Below are positions 25,643 through 33,485 of a stretch of DNA of 64,000 nt, in pieces. Each line of letters opens with the position of its first letter. The stretch's first letter is position 1. Source of the DNA: Erysipelotrichaceae bacterium 66202529. Its GTDB lineage: Bacteria > Bacillota_I > Bacilli_A > Erysipelotrichales > Erysipelotrichaceae. The translations under genes and the position numbers were made by a program. The stretch lies in contig CP046174.1 of the NCBI GenBank assembly GCA_017161075.1, forward strand, positions 2,790,001-2,854,000, in the 5' to 3' direction. Below the pieces are notes generated by a model. The model was given only the letters and a program-made list of their open reading frames with translations. It made no database searches and was not told the origin of the DNA.

Positions 25643-25817
25643 CGTTTCCTTTCTTAATTGCTACTGTATTATCATATTTCATGCATTTTCCTTTTTTATA
25701 TGCTGCGCATTGACTTTCAATGCAACGACGAAGTACAGGCCGTGTAAAATCACCAGTGCCTATTAACATTGCCTTTACATTTTCGTGTGATGTTAAATCG
25801 GGACAATATTTGTTCAT
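25629..25817 (-). CDS. Small Cys-rich phage protein
   Basis: A 62-aa protein from the ATG at 25817, which overlaps the stop of the S18-like gene (TAATG). It has a Cys near the start (MNKYCPDLTSHENVKAMLIG) and the cluster RRCIESQCAAYKKGKCMKY, a C-x4-C-x7-C pattern frequent in Firmicutes phages and probably metal-binding. Function unknown. Confidence 0.65.
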   Translation of the reverse strand: MNKYCPDLTSHENVKAMLIGTGDFTRPVLRRCIESQCAAYKKGKCMKYDNTVAIKKGNGENE

Positions 25818-25975
25818 TATTCCGTCCATCCTAACTCTTTACATTGTTGGCAAATAGCTCTGTGTATTTTCATATCAATTTTTATTCCGCCATCCTTGTA
25901 GTCGATGCTTTCAATTTTATTTTTCGTAAAGTAACATACTTTTTTACGTCCCATACGCTGTTTTTTGAATGCCAT
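25817..25975 (-). CDS. Ribosomal protein S18-like N-terminal fragment fused to short Cys-containing tail
   Basis: The 52-aa frame starts MAFKKQRMGRKKVCYFTKNK and continues IESIDYKD. This is the N-terminus of bacterial bS18 (typically MAF-K-RRKKVCYF...IDYKD). After residue ~27 it diverges to GGIKIDMKIHRAICQQCKEL. It begins 20 nt downstream of the phage ssb gene with AAAGGAG upstream. In Firmicutes chromosomes the order is rpsF-ssb-rpsR, so the phage probably acquired ssb together with the start of rpsR. The rRNA-binding remainder of S18 is absent, so it cannot replace S18. The CQQC pair suggests a new use. Confidence 0.7.
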   Translation of the reverse strand: MAFKKQRMGRKKVCYFTKNKIESIDYKDGGIKIDMKIHRAICQQCKELGWTE

Positions 25976-25995
25976 AGAAAATCTCCTTTCTACCA

Positions 25996-26457
25996 TTAAA
26001 ATGGTAAATCATCACTTGCGATATCTAATGTATCGCTGCTTATAAAGTCATTGGAGTAGGACTGAGAACCATTGTCATTCTGGTAGCCCTGATTGTTTCC
26101 CTGCTCATAGTCAGGTACATAAGCATTGCTTGCAGCAGCACTTTTGCTTTCCAGAAACTGTACGCTCTCAGCGACAACCTCTGTTACATACACGCGTTTA
26201 CCGCTCTGGTCATCATAGCTGCGTGTCTGGATTCTTCCTTCCACACCAACCAAAGAGCCTTTGTGTGTATACTGCACTACGATATCCGCAGTTTTATTCC
26301 AGGCAACCGTGTTGATAAAATCAGCATCCGGCTGTCCCTCCTGTTTATATTTACGATTTACAGCTAATGTGAAACTTGTGACACTGGATCCATTTGCAGT
26401 CTTGCGCAGCACTGGGTCTTTAGTAAGACGGCCAACTAATATCGTTCTGTTTATCAT
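25996..26457 (-). CDS. ssb: Single-stranded DNA-binding protein
   Basis: A 153-aa SSB with the OB-fold start MINRTILVGRLTKDPVLRKT, GSSVTSFTLAVNRKY and FINTVAWNKTADIVVQYTHK, a Gln/Asn/Ser-rich linker, and the acidic tip DIASDDLPF that binds partner proteins. It coats ssDNA during phage replication and works with the Bet-type annealing protein. It overlaps the upstream gene by 4 nt and is followed by the S18-like fragment. Confidence 0.93.
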   Translation of the reverse strand: MINRTILVGRLTKDPVLRKTANGSSVTSFTLAVNRKYKQEGQPDADFINTVAWNKTADIVVQYTHKGSLVGVEGRIQTRSYDDQSGKRVYVTEVVAESVQFLESKSAAASNAYVPDYEQGNNQGYQNDNGSQSYSNDFISSDTLDIASDDLPF

Positions 26458-26651
26458 ACCTTACCAACCTCTAACATTCCGTGATTTTCATAGATATTTC
26501 CAACAATTTCAATACTTTTATCGTATTCTCCGATGTTCACATCCAATAATTCTTTTATGTCATATTCGTATTCTCTCCATATTTTCCCGTCAATCAAATA
26601 TCGAACGCTGAACCCAATATCACTCCACACAATTACAAATAGATATTTCAT
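26454..26651 (-). CDS. Hypothetical phage protein
   Basis: A 65-aa beta-rich protein (MKYLFVIVWSDIGFSVRYLI, then WREYEYDIKELLDVNIGEYD). It is encoded between the acidic/basic 106-aa protein and SSB with tight spacing. No known domain; small single-domain phage protein. Confidence 0.55.
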   Translation of the reverse strand: MKYLFVIVWSDIGFSVRYLIDGKIWREYEYDIKELLDVNIGEYDKSIEIVGNIYENHGMLEVGKV

Positions 26652-26653
26652 AC

Positions 26654-26974
26654 TTACCCTTTCTTGTACTGCTGGAACACAGGTACAAGCACGTTATCCT
26701 TTTCCATGTAATCGTATGTTACATTTCCCGAGAACTCATAAAATCCATGTTGCAGCATTGCCTTGGTGATTTCATCCGTCGTATACTCTGTACCTTCTTC
26801 AAAGATATGTGAGACATCTCTTTTCTCAGCTGCAAGATAGATTTCAAATGGGTACTTGTACTTCTTACCTTTTTCCTTATCTTCTTTTTTTACAGCAACC
26901 TTCTCAGCTTTCTTTTCTTTCTTTTTCGGCTTTTCCTCAGCCGTTTTCGCTGTAAGCATACTCATAAGATCCAT
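26654..26974 (-). CDS. Hypothetical phage protein with Lys-rich N-terminus
   Basis: A 106-aa protein. Residues 11-38 are a very Lys/Glu-rich stretch (EEKPKKKEKKAEKVAVKKED). The remaining ~65 residues form a compact domain (KYPFEIYLAAEKRDVSHIFE, HGFYEFSGNVTYDYMEKDNV). It starts at the base overlapping the sliding-clamp-like stop codon. The family is not recognised; co-location suggests a role in replication. Confidence 0.6.
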   Translation of the reverse strand: MDLMSMLTAKTAEEKPKKKEKKAEKVAVKKEDKEKGKKYKYPFEIYLAAEKRDVSHIFEEGTEYTTDEITKAMLQHGFYEFSGNVTYDYMEKDNVLVPVFQQYKKG

Positions 26975-27936
26975 TACACTACCTCCCTATCTAGCTGATT
27001 TATATATGCACATACTGCTGTGGTTTCATCCTTGTTAAAAATCATCATTCTGTCGTTAAAGCTTAGTACAATCTTATTCTCTTCCTCCAGTTCTACGATT
27101 TTTAGCACATCGTCAATATACAATTTGACATTTAATTTACTTCCTTTTGCCAACTCGCTTTTTACAACAATGTCAAATTCGTTTGTTTCTGACTTGGCCA
27201 AAAGATGCAGTCCACCGTCGAAAATCATTTGTACCTCAATAGAATATCCTCTTAGCATTTTCAGCGTATCTAAGAACTGCTTTTTATCCGCAGCCACAGC
27301 ACAAATTTGTTTCGTATCAAATTTTGGCATGTCCATCGCTACGACGATGAGTGATATGTAAAATATCCCTTGCGGACCGATGAACGCAGCTCTCTTCCCA
27401 TCCGTCATGCATGTTTCTGCAGAGCTGATATACTTAAATGCTTCTTTCGGTACACAGATCGGTTCTGTGGCTCCTGTATCCGCTTTGCGCATGTAGATGC
27501 ATTTTGAATTAGATATTAAATATCCGGTTGGTGTGATATTCACGCCATTCAACTGGATATGCGCTTTATCGTTCCCAACAAATTTCTCGCCGGAAGCGAA
27601 ATCACTTGGCTTTACATTTAACTGGATAGTATTGTCACCTAAACTTGTATCCGGAATCTTCTCTTCCTTCATGTTAGCGAGGAGAATATTTCCGTTCGCT
27701 GTTTTAATGTGTATTTTACTATCCTTAACTTTTAATTCAAAATCACTCAACATGGATAAAGTCTGGTAGTCTTTTTTGCTTAATGTAAATTCTGTCTTTC
27801 CGCTATCTTCCTCTAATAAATACTGGCTAATGATGCCGTAATCAATCTCTGAATTATGGACGTTTACTTGTTTTCCATCAATCATGATGTGGTTTATAGT
27901 CATTGCATCATGGAACATAGACCCATTTAATCTCAT
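26974..27936 (-). CDS. Sliding-clamp-like (DnaN-type) phage protein
   Basis: The 320-aa beta-rich protein is just under the usual DnaN length (~365). Features include TEFTLSKKDYQTLSMLSDFE, NGVNITPTGYLISNSKCIYM and QICAVAADKKQFLDTLKMLR. These are spaced like the repeated beta-alpha-beta modules of a processivity clamp (for example the strand 'GV...A.S...L' pattern). Overlap with the upstream small gene (ATGA) and location next to SSB and the replisome organiser support a replication role. The assignment rests on fold-level resemblance. Confidence 0.6.
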   Translation of the reverse strand: MRLNGSMFHDAMTINHIMIDGKQVNVHNSEIDYGIISQYLLEEDSGKTEFTLSKKDYQTLSMLSDFELKVKDSKIHIKTANGNILLANMKEEKIPDTSLGDNTIQLNVKPSDFASGEKFVGNDKAHIQLNGVNITPTGYLISNSKCIYMRKADTGATEPICVPKEAFKYISSAETCMTDGKRAAFIGPQGIFYISLIVVAMDMPKFDTKQICAVAADKKQFLDTLKMLRGYSIEVQMIFDGGLHLLAKSETNEFDIVVKSELAKGSKLNVKLYIDDVLKIVELEEENKIVLSFNDRMMIFNKDETTAVCAYINQLDREVV

Positions 27937-28073
27937 TCTTCGTCCTCCTCGAATTCCTGGTTTTTCAGCCAGTTAATGCAATCTGTAATGCTATTCCATT
28001 CCTGTGAAAACTGTGGAAAGTGCTGTAATATTTCTGTCATAGCGTTTATGACATCTTTTTTTGTTTCAATCAC
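27933..28073 (-). CDS. Small hypothetical phage protein
   Basis: A 46-aa frame starting with GTG at 28073 after AAGGAGAG (MIETKKDVINAMTEILQHFP). It is helical and acidic at the end (EFEEDEE). It overlaps the next gene by 4 nt, so it is probably translated and coupled to the clamp-like protein. Function unknown. Confidence 0.55.
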   Translation of the reverse strand: MIETKKDVINAMTEILQHFPQFSQEWNSITDCINWLKNQEFEEDEE

Positions 28074-28092
28074 TTATCTCTCTCCTTCCTCG

Positions 28093-28914
28093 TTATAAAC
28101 TATTTCTGAGTTCCTCAATTTTTCTGTCGAGCTCTTCCTCATCAAGATCAGTTTTAGTTTCGATTGAATCTTGATTATCCCACCATTCTGGTAGCTGTTT
28201 TTCTGCAGAACCTGTATATGCGCTTTGTGTCTGTTTTATCTCAAAGAATCCTTTCCAACTTTTCTCTATAGTTTGATTCACAATAGCAATTTTCATGTCG
28301 TCATCACTTGCGAGCTTGTCTAGCTTTTGCAAAGCCAGTTCTAATGCCCTTACGGTGAATCCTTTCATTTTGATTCGCATGTCAACAAAATCATTCAGCG
28401 CACTAATCAGCTCGGCACTTTGGGTGTATGAGTCAACCACACCTTTATATGTTTTTTTATTATCATTCTTTACATTCTTTTCTTTCTTATCATTCTTGTT
28501 TGTGTTCAACTGTTGTTCAACTGATGTTCGCTTGCTGTTCAACTGTTGTTCATTTGATGTTCGCTGTCCTTGGTATTTATCCCAATTTAATACAGTAACT
28601 AATGAGTATTTATTAGTTTTTTTGATGTTCAACATTTCCATTTTTTCAAACAAGCTAAGCCATCTAAACAGTGTAAGCCCATCAACACGTCTGTCTTTCT
28701 TCACATCACGATTAAATTCGTCGGAAAGAGCTGATCTGCCAGTGATAAACTGCCCTGCCTTTAGCTCTATTATTTGATTGCCTACCACCTGTGTTTTTTC
28801 ATCATGTGTCGCTTTCATCAGACACATAAGCCATAGCTTTAGTTTGTCTGAATCAGCCCATATGGGTGTATCCGCAATTTGTCTGTATAGCTTTATGTAT
28901 CCTTGTTTTGACAC
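28093..28914 (-). CDS. Phage replisome organiser / replication initiation protein
   Basis: A 273-aa protein. Residues 1-120 are a winged-helix N-terminal domain of the phage replisome organiser type (GYIKLYRQIADTPIWADSDK, LKLWLMCLMKATH, GQFITGRSALSDEFN). A variable linker follows, then a DnaD-like helical segment containing ALELALQKLDKLASDDDMKI and IEKSWKGFFEI. Such proteins bind the phage origin and load the host helicase. The Gln/Asn-rich middle contains near-repeats (EQQLNSKRTSVEQQLNTNKN). An origin was not located. Confidence 0.8.
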   Translation of the reverse strand: MSKQGYIKLYRQIADTPIWADSDKLKLWLMCLMKATHDEKTQVVGNQIIELKAGQFITGRSALSDEFNRDVKKDRRVDGLTLFRWLSLFEKMEMLNIKKTNKYSLVTVLNWDKYQGQRTSNEQQLNSKRTSVEQQLNTNKNDKKEKNVKNDNKKTYKGVVDSYTQSAELISALNDFVDMRIKMKGFTVRALELALQKLDKLASDDDMKIAIVNQTIEKSWKGFFEIKQTQSAYTGSAEKQLPEWWDNQDSIETKTDLDEEELDRKIEELRNSL

Positions 28915-28931
28915 ATTTCCTCTCCTTTAAA

Positions 28932-29090
28932 TTAGCTTTCTGTGACAAAAATCTCACATTTACTGTTGTCTATCTCAATGCGTGTTTCATTCGTGTTTGC
29001 ACAGCTTATTTCGACACATATCGTATATTCTTTGAGCAGCTGTTCTGGCACACATTGCTCTACGATGTTTTTCATTTCTTCCCAATTCAT
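28932..29090 (-). CDS. Small hypothetical phage protein
   Basis: A 52-aa frame from the ATG at 29090 with AAAGGAG upstream (MNWEEMKNIVEQCVPEQLLK), containing four Cys residues and a beta-rich second half. It lies between the DUF1064 gene and the replisome organiser gene. Function unknown. Confidence 0.58.
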   Translation of the reverse strand: MNWEEMKNIVEQCVPEQLLKEYTICVEISCANTNETRIEIDNSKCEIFVTES

Positions 29091-29091
29091 T

Positions 29092-29469
29092 TCATGTCTC
29101 CTTTATCTTAATGCCCTTTAATTCTGCCATTAAGCGGCGTTTTATCTTGTATACATCTGTAGGGTGTCCCTTTGCATCTTCGACCACTAGAGTGCCTGTA
29201 TCATCGTTATATACAAAGTCTGCAATATACTTTAATGCTCTTCCGTGCTCATCCTCTGGGAAGAGTATATACGGCACCTGCAGGCGGAGATTGGTTATCT
29301 CCCCTGCCTGCTCAAGTAACCGCAGCTCTTTATATCTGGATGCCTCATGTTTACTATCAAACTTTATCCCATCCACCTCTGTTTTGATTGCCCCGTATTT
29401 GCTCCGCTTAGGCTTTGTGGGCGGCGTTTGTGCAGAGGAATACTTACGTCCGTCTGGGTAGTTAATCAT
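29092..29469 (-). CDS. DUF1064 nuclease-like phage protein
   Basis: A 125-aa protein from the ATG at 29469 overlapping the upstream stop (TGATG). KYGAIKTEVDGIKFDSKHEA and SRYKELRLLEQAGEI are hallmark DUF1064 sequences. YIADFVYNDDTGTLVVEDAK and IKRRLMAE resemble the Asp...Glu-x-Lys centre of PD-(D/E)XK nucleases. In phages it takes the position of Holliday-junction-type nucleases such as RusA; resolvase activity is inferred, not shown. Confidence 0.75.
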   Translation of the reverse strand: MINYPDGRKYSSAQTPPTKPKRSKYGAIKTEVDGIKFDSKHEASRYKELRLLEQAGEITNLRLQVPYILFPEDEHGRALKYIADFVYNDDTGTLVVEDAKGHPTDVYKIKRRLMAELKGIKIKET

Positions 29470-29939
29470 CAACCACCAAATTCCTCAAACCGTACAGCTT
29501 CCATTTTCTTTTTCACTGCATTCATTTTTGCCTCGATGCTATCATAAGCGATTTTAAAACGCTTAAGGTCGCTTTCTTTTTTTGCTAATGCAACTCTCTT
29601 ATCTTTGACAAAATCACTTGCAAGCGCCTGAAAATAACTCATAGCAGGTGGTTTCCCATCATGTGTCTTTTCATATACATCACGCTGTTTATATACTTGC
29701 AGGTTTTCTTCATTAGATACATCCGCTTTCATAACATTAACCTCTTCATAAAGACGGGCAGTCATTTCTCCGATAAGATATAACTGGTTTGCTAGATTTT
29801 CGATATTTCCAGCGTACTGACTAGGCGCACATGCATCCACTTCATATCTGCTTATAAGCACATCCAACTGCTCTTTAATTTGTATGTTTTCCCATTCCTT
29901 AATTCGGAAGGGATTGAACAGGTATAAGCGTTCATTCAT
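29469..29939 (-). CDS. Hypothetical helical phage protein
   Basis: A 156-aa, almost fully helical protein (MNERLYLFNPFRIKEWENIQ; IENLANQLYLIGEMTARLYE) with a coiled-coil C-terminus (IEAKMNAVKKKMEAVRFEEF). It overlaps both the HNH gene and the DUF1064 gene. No domain is recognised. It belongs to the recombination block. Confidence 0.55.
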   Translation of the reverse strand: MNERLYLFNPFRIKEWENIQIKEQLDVLISRYEVDACAPSQYAGNIENLANQLYLIGEMTARLYEEVNVMKADVSNEENLQVYKQRDVYEKTHDGKPPAMSYFQALASDFVKDKRVALAKKESDLKRFKIAYDSIEAKMNAVKKKMEAVRFEEFGG

Positions 29940-30258
29940 GCAGCCACCTCCATTTATCGTATTTCAATTTGCGTTCATCCCAATCTGGATACTGTGATTT
30001 CAAATACCGTTTAGTGTCCTTTAAAATCGGCTCTCTAATTTCTTTTTTTGTCTGATCCATCTTTCTGTGGCAATCCCTACATACTGTCACAATATTTTGC
30101 TCTATCCCTAATCCTCCGTCACTTCTTGGAATATAATGCGCCTCTGGATTAGCACAAGGTGATCCACAATGAATACACCTATGATTATCCCTTTCCCAAA
30201 CAATCATTTTTACTTTCATCGGTATTGCACAGGCTCTAGAACGCTTCGATTTCACCAT
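29932..30258 (-). CDS. HNH endonuclease
   Basis: A 108-aa HNH nuclease: VWERDNHRCIHCGSPC, then EAHYIPRSDGGLGIEQNIV and TVCRDCHRKMD. This gives the Cys-x-x-Cys zinc pairs and the His-Asn-His catalytic centre (AHYIP...N...CH). Unlike packaging HNH enzymes it is not next to the terminase. It is in the early recombination operon, overlapping both neighbours. It may process replication or recombination intermediates. Confidence 0.85.
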   Translation of the reverse strand: MVKSKRSRACAIPMKVKMIVWERDNHRCIHCGSPCANPEAHYIPRSDGGLGIEQNIVTVCRDCHRKMDQTKKEIREPILKDTKRYLKSQYPDWDERKLKYDKWRWLHE

Positions 30259-30628
30259 TAGTAACTACCTTTATCTGTTCAACTTCTGGCGTAATTTCCG
30301 TGACCATGTTATCTGATGTTACTCCTTTTTTTATGCTTAATCGTACATGCTCTTTTATTGGAGTTATTTTTGCAAACTTTTTATGCATCGCAGGGAATTT
30401 CTTTTTAAATGCTTTTGCGTCGAAACGCTCAGATTCTCCTTCCAGTATCAGCGAGATAGTGATATTCTCATCCTTGTAACCGGTGATTCCTCTCTTTTTC
30501 ATTTCCTGCAAAAGCTGGTTTTTAAACTCGTTTTCCTGTTCTTTGATAGCTTCCGTAGCCTCTTTAAATGCAATAATCTTACGCTCCGCATCGATCGTAA
30601 GGCTGTTATCAGTTTTCAGTAGATTCAT
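30236..30628 (-). CDS. Bet/RecT-associated hypothetical protein
   Basis: A 130-aa protein coupled (4-nt overlap) to the annealing protein gene. It has a helical coiled-coil N-terminus (AERKIIAFKEATEAIKEQEN) and then a basic domain with GYKDENITISLILEGESERF and DAKAFKKKFPAMHKKFAKIT. Such proteins commonly follow Bet in Firmicutes phages and may modulate nuclease or annealing activity. Not assigned to a named family. Confidence 0.6.
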   Translation of the reverse strand: MNLLKTDNSLTIDAERKIIAFKEATEAIKEQENEFKNQLLQEMKKRGITGYKDENITISLILEGESERFDAKAFKKKFPAMHKKFAKITPIKEHVRLSIKKGVTSDNMVTEITPEVEQIKVVTNGEIEAF

Positions 30629-31470
30629 GCATTGGCCTCCTGTTCCAAAATATTCTCATAGATATCGCACAATTTTTCTAATTGATCCACGTTTAACACA
30701 CTGATATCCTGTGTGGCGATACCAGCTGCCATCGTTATAAAATCGTTATTTTCTTTGCTTCGGAAATCATATTCTTTTGCAGTAAGCTCTTTACGTAATT
30801 TACCATACCGTCCAGTTACATCTTCAAGATGCTCATCCTTTTTCGCCTTTTGAATTTGTGGTTTTCCATTGATTTCCGATACATCCCACGCCTCATCAGC
30901 ATCAATCATACCTCCGCAATCTTCTACAAAGGTTTCTCTTAATGCTCTCACCAGTGCAACTTTTTCTACCATTGTTGCGCCTTTCGTAGACCAGTTGCTA
31001 TTAAGCTCTCCATTCTTTTTGCGCTGTGCAACTTCATCAAAGGATACTGTAATTTCTGTCGGATGAGTGATATCTTTGCGATATACTTTAGCCCATCCAC
31101 CAACAAGCTCCTCATCACTTAAACGGAATGTTCCTTTTCTAAAATCAACAGTACCATCCGGAAGTTTCACAATAATTCCCTGCTCTCTTCCATCGTAATT
31201 CTGGTTCATGATGGCTCTTTTCAAGATAGCATCTTTTCCGACTACCATTTGTGCAGGCTGATTCCCGAATTTGATTAAGTATGCCTCTTTTGTAAATGGA
31301 TTGAGCTTTCTGACCTTACACAATTCCGAGAAGAATTTAAACTCCTGGATTGTAATTTCTCCTGCATCACTTCCTGCAATGAAATTCTGTACAATACTCG
31401 GGGTAAGTTTGATATTGCTTCCTTCGACGCTGTATTCAACAACAGCGATTTCGTCTTTATTTTCGTTCAT
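30625..31470 (-). CDS. bet: Phage recombination protein Bet (single-strand annealing protein)
   Basis: The 281-aa protein matches the Bet/RecT annealing group: KLTPSIVQNFIAGSDAGEIT, EFKFFSELCKVRKLNPFTKE and AYLIKFGNQPAQMVVGKDAI, followed by VEKVALVRALRETFVEDCGG. It anneals complementary ssDNA coated by SSB. The C-terminal ~60 residues are a separate helical domain. No exonuclease partner of the YqaJ type is seen beside it. Confidence 0.88.
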   Translation of the reverse strand: MNENKDEIAVVEYSVEGSNIKLTPSIVQNFIAGSDAGEITIQEFKFFSELCKVRKLNPFTKEAYLIKFGNQPAQMVVGKDAILKRAIMNQNYDGREQGIIVKLPDGTVDFRKGTFRLSDEELVGGWAKVYRKDITHPTEITVSFDEVAQRKKNGELNSNWSTKGATMVEKVALVRALRETFVEDCGGMIDADEAWDVSEINGKPQIQKAKKDEHLEDVTGRYGKLRKELTAKEYDFRSKENNDFITMAAGIATQDISVLNVDQLEKLCDIYENILEQEANA

Positions 31471-31481
31471 CCTTTTGCCTC

Positions 31482-32189
31482 CTAAATTTCTTCCAAGAGG
31501 CCTTTCATTTCCTCTTGATAATCGTCAGTTTCGATGTATGTCTTATACTGATTGATTTCTTTCAAGACATTTTCAATCTCGTTCTCTTCCAGCTTGTCCA
31601 TAACCGTTTGATATTTTGCGTCGTCACCAATCGATTCCGCAAATACAAGGTAAAAGTCAGTCAGTAAATGATATTCATATGCACTACGTAGCCTCTGAAT
31701 GTATTCGTCGTTTTGCTTGTTATCATCTACATACTTGTCGATGTACGCCTCTCTGATATCATCATTTTCAACGCCTTCGTCGTCCAAAAATTCAGATGCT
31801 AAGGCTGTTAATTTTTCTATTTCTCTCTCACCTTGCTGTTCGGCTTCTTTATATACAGGTAAATCTTCGAGAGTATGATGCCTTTCATGATAACTAATCA
31901 TCCTAAATATAGATCCATTTATACTTTTAATTAAAAATGCAATGCTACTGTTTTTTAGGGAATATCCAACATCCTCTTGATCTCCCCATGTAATCAATCT
32001 GCCATTATCCCGCAGGTTCAATCGAAATATAATTCTCATATCTTCTGTTTCAATTCTTGCTAGTCTGATAGTAACAACAAAATCCTTATACTCAAACAAC
32101 GTCCATGTTTTCTGCCATAACGCAGGGTTCAGATAATTCTCGATGATAAAACTGTAGTCCATTTTCCAGATTTTAATAGCTGGTAACAT
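31482..32189 (-). CDS. Hypothetical phage protein
   Basis: A 235-aa protein with a beta-rich N-terminal half (SFIIENYLNPALWQKTWTLF, DFVVTIRLARIETEDMRIIF) and a strongly acidic helical C-terminal half (EFLDDEGVENDDIREAYIDK, EENEIENVLKEINQYK). It is encoded upstream of Bet. No homolog family is recognised. The internal start at MDYSFII is an alternative. Confidence 0.6.
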   Translation of the reverse strand: MLPAIKIWKMDYSFIIENYLNPALWQKTWTLFEYKDFVVTIRLARIETEDMRIIFRLNLRDNGRLITWGDQEDVGYSLKNSSIAFLIKSINGSIFRMISYHERHHTLEDLPVYKEAEQQGEREIEKLTALASEFLDDEGVENDDIREAYIDKYVDDNKQNDEYIQRLRSAYEYHLLTDFYLVFAESIGDDAKYQTVMDKLEENEIENVLKEINQYKTYIETDDYQEEMKGLLEEI

Positions 32190-32201
32190 AACTCTTCCTC
32201 C

Positions 32202-32447
32202 TTAAAATATTTCTTGTGTTGATTTAGTACTGCGTTCTGCGGCAGTCATATGTGTGTAGTCTTTGCCATCCTCATAGATAGGGAAAACTTCATCACTTGG
32301 GGTTCTTTTCCAAGGCCCTTCACTTTCCCATAAGTCGTAAATGCATTCACGACACATTTCTTTGCCGTCTCTCCAGTGCAGCATACCGTAATATTCACTC
32401 CGCCCACACTTAGGACATTTAACGACTTTCTTCATAATGTCATTCAT
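32202..32447 (-). CDS. Small zinc-ribbon phage protein
   Basis: An 81-aa protein with KCPKCGRSEYYGML and MCRECIYDLWE, two CxxC pairs forming a zinc ribbon, followed by an acidic tail. It overlaps the preceding 51-aa gene by 8 nt. Function unknown. Confidence 0.65.
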   Translation of the reverse strand: MNDIMKKVVKCPKCGRSEYYGMLHWRDGKEMCRECIYDLWESEGPWKRTPSDEVFPIYEDGKDYTHMTAAERSTKSTQEIF

Positions 32448-32595
32448 ATTCAGTAATCCTTCCTATTTCCTTTTCTTCCACGTCTTCTGCCTGCTGGTCT
32501 GCTGATTCATCATCAGATACAACTTCGTCATAATAATTATCTGGCGTTCTCCTGTATGGGTCATGGCCATCAACCCATTTATACATGTCTATCAT
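32440..32595 (-). CDS. Small acidic hypothetical phage protein
   Basis: A 51-aa frame with GGAGG before the ATG (MIDMYKWVDGHDPYRRTPDN) and a very acidic C-terminal half (DDESADQQAEDVEEKE). It overlaps both neighbours and is in the early operon. Function unknown. Confidence 0.58.
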   Translation of the reverse strand: MIDMYKWVDGHDPYRRTPDNYYDEVVSDDESADQQAEDVEEKEIGRITEYE

Positions 32596-32713
32596 GATGT
32601 ACCTCCAGTAAAACTACCGGGTCGCATATGACCCCCATACGCAGAGTGTTATACATATTGATTACCAGGTATATAGTTATTACCGCATGACTGATTACTA
32701 TGTATTCCCACAT
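32579..32713 (-). CDS. Small single-span membrane protein
   Basis: A 44-aa frame from the ATG at 32713 (AGCAGGA upstream) with one hydrophobic helix (YIVISHAVITIYLVINMY). It overlaps the end of the antirepressor gene by 16 nt and the start of the next gene by 17 nt. Moderately supported. Confidence 0.42.
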   Translation of the reverse strand: MWEYIVISHAVITIYLVINMYNTLRMGVICDPVVLLEVHHDRHV

Positions 32714-33420
32714 GATGTATCCTGCTGATTTACTGCTAGTATTTCTTCCAGCAAATTCTGAGGGCATGTGTATGCCTCTAATACCGCTTTTACATTCGGT
32801 ATGTATTTACGTTTAATAGCTTTGTACTTTCGCACACCAAATTTGTGCTTAACCTCATGCCATATATCCTGGTACACTCTTGATCTCAGCGATTTGTCGT
32901 TATAGGCGTTCGATTTTTTACCGCCCAATAGCTTCAAGGCGATTGCATTTACCTCTGATACAATTTCTTCTGGCTCATCCCCCACTAAAGGTAAGTCCTG
33001 AAAACGATTCTCCACATCTTCTTTCAGATTCGTTACACGCATATCTGTATTTTTCTGAGCATCAAACATAAGCTGTAATGCTTCCATAGGATTCTTAGGT
33101 ACTCTGTATCCACCTGTATGATTGATTTGCGGTAATACCTCATCAAATACCCATGATTCAAATTTCTCTGCCTGTGGCAGTTTACTTCTTGCTGCAAGGC
33201 GGTATACATCCCCCTCGGGGATAAAACTTAGTTCTTGCACTCCTCCATTTGTAGGGGTGCGGTGTTTTACCGCCCCCTTGCAATGTAGAGCAACTGCATC
33301 CCTCGGGCGTATGTATCCTAATGCTCTTGCGACATCATTACCGCAATAATAAATCTTTCCTTCGATTTCAGCTGTTCTGAGTTCGCCGAATTGTGTACTA
33401 TTGAATGTTTGTAATTCCAT
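32698..33420 (-). CDS. Phage antirepressor (BRO-N / ORF6C type)
   Basis: The 240-aa protein has a BRO-N domain in residues 1-105: KIYYCGNDVARALGYIRPRD, FIPEGDVYRLAARSKLPQAE, KFESWVFDEVLPQI. Its C-terminal part (AIALKLLGGKKSNAYNDKSL to VRKYKAIKRKYIPNVKAVLE) matches the ORF6C type. Antirepressors of this kind free phage early promoters by binding the repressor or DNA. It is the first leftward gene after the plus-strand moron. Confidence 0.85.
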   Translation of the reverse strand: MELQTFNSTQFGELRTAEIEGKIYYCGNDVARALGYIRPRDAVALHCKGAVKHRTPTNGGVQELSFIPEGDVYRLAARSKLPQAEKFESWVFDEVLPQINHTGGYRVPKNPMEALQLMFDAQKNTDMRVTNLKEDVENRFQDLPLVGDEPEEIVSEVNAIALKLLGGKKSNAYNDKSLRSRVYQDIWHEVKHKFGVRKYKAIKRKYIPNVKAVLEAYTCPQNLLEEILAVNQQDTSCGNT

Positions 33421-33446
33421 TTATTGTCTCCTTTCTGACAATTATG

Positions 33447-33455
33447 TGATATGAT
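33447..33455 (+). promoter_or_regulatory. Promoter of plus-strand moron gene
   Basis: An extended -10 TGATATGAT lies 31 nt before the GTG start of the plus-strand membrane gene. A TTGTCT is upstream at 20 nt, too far for a classical -35. Confidence 0.5.
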
Positions 33456-33485
33456 TATGTTAATTAAAGAAAGGGTGGTTTTTTT

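Noticed and set aside
25817-25975. Functional phage copy of ribosomal protein S18
   Set aside because: Only the first ~27 residues match; the rRNA-binding remainder is missing.
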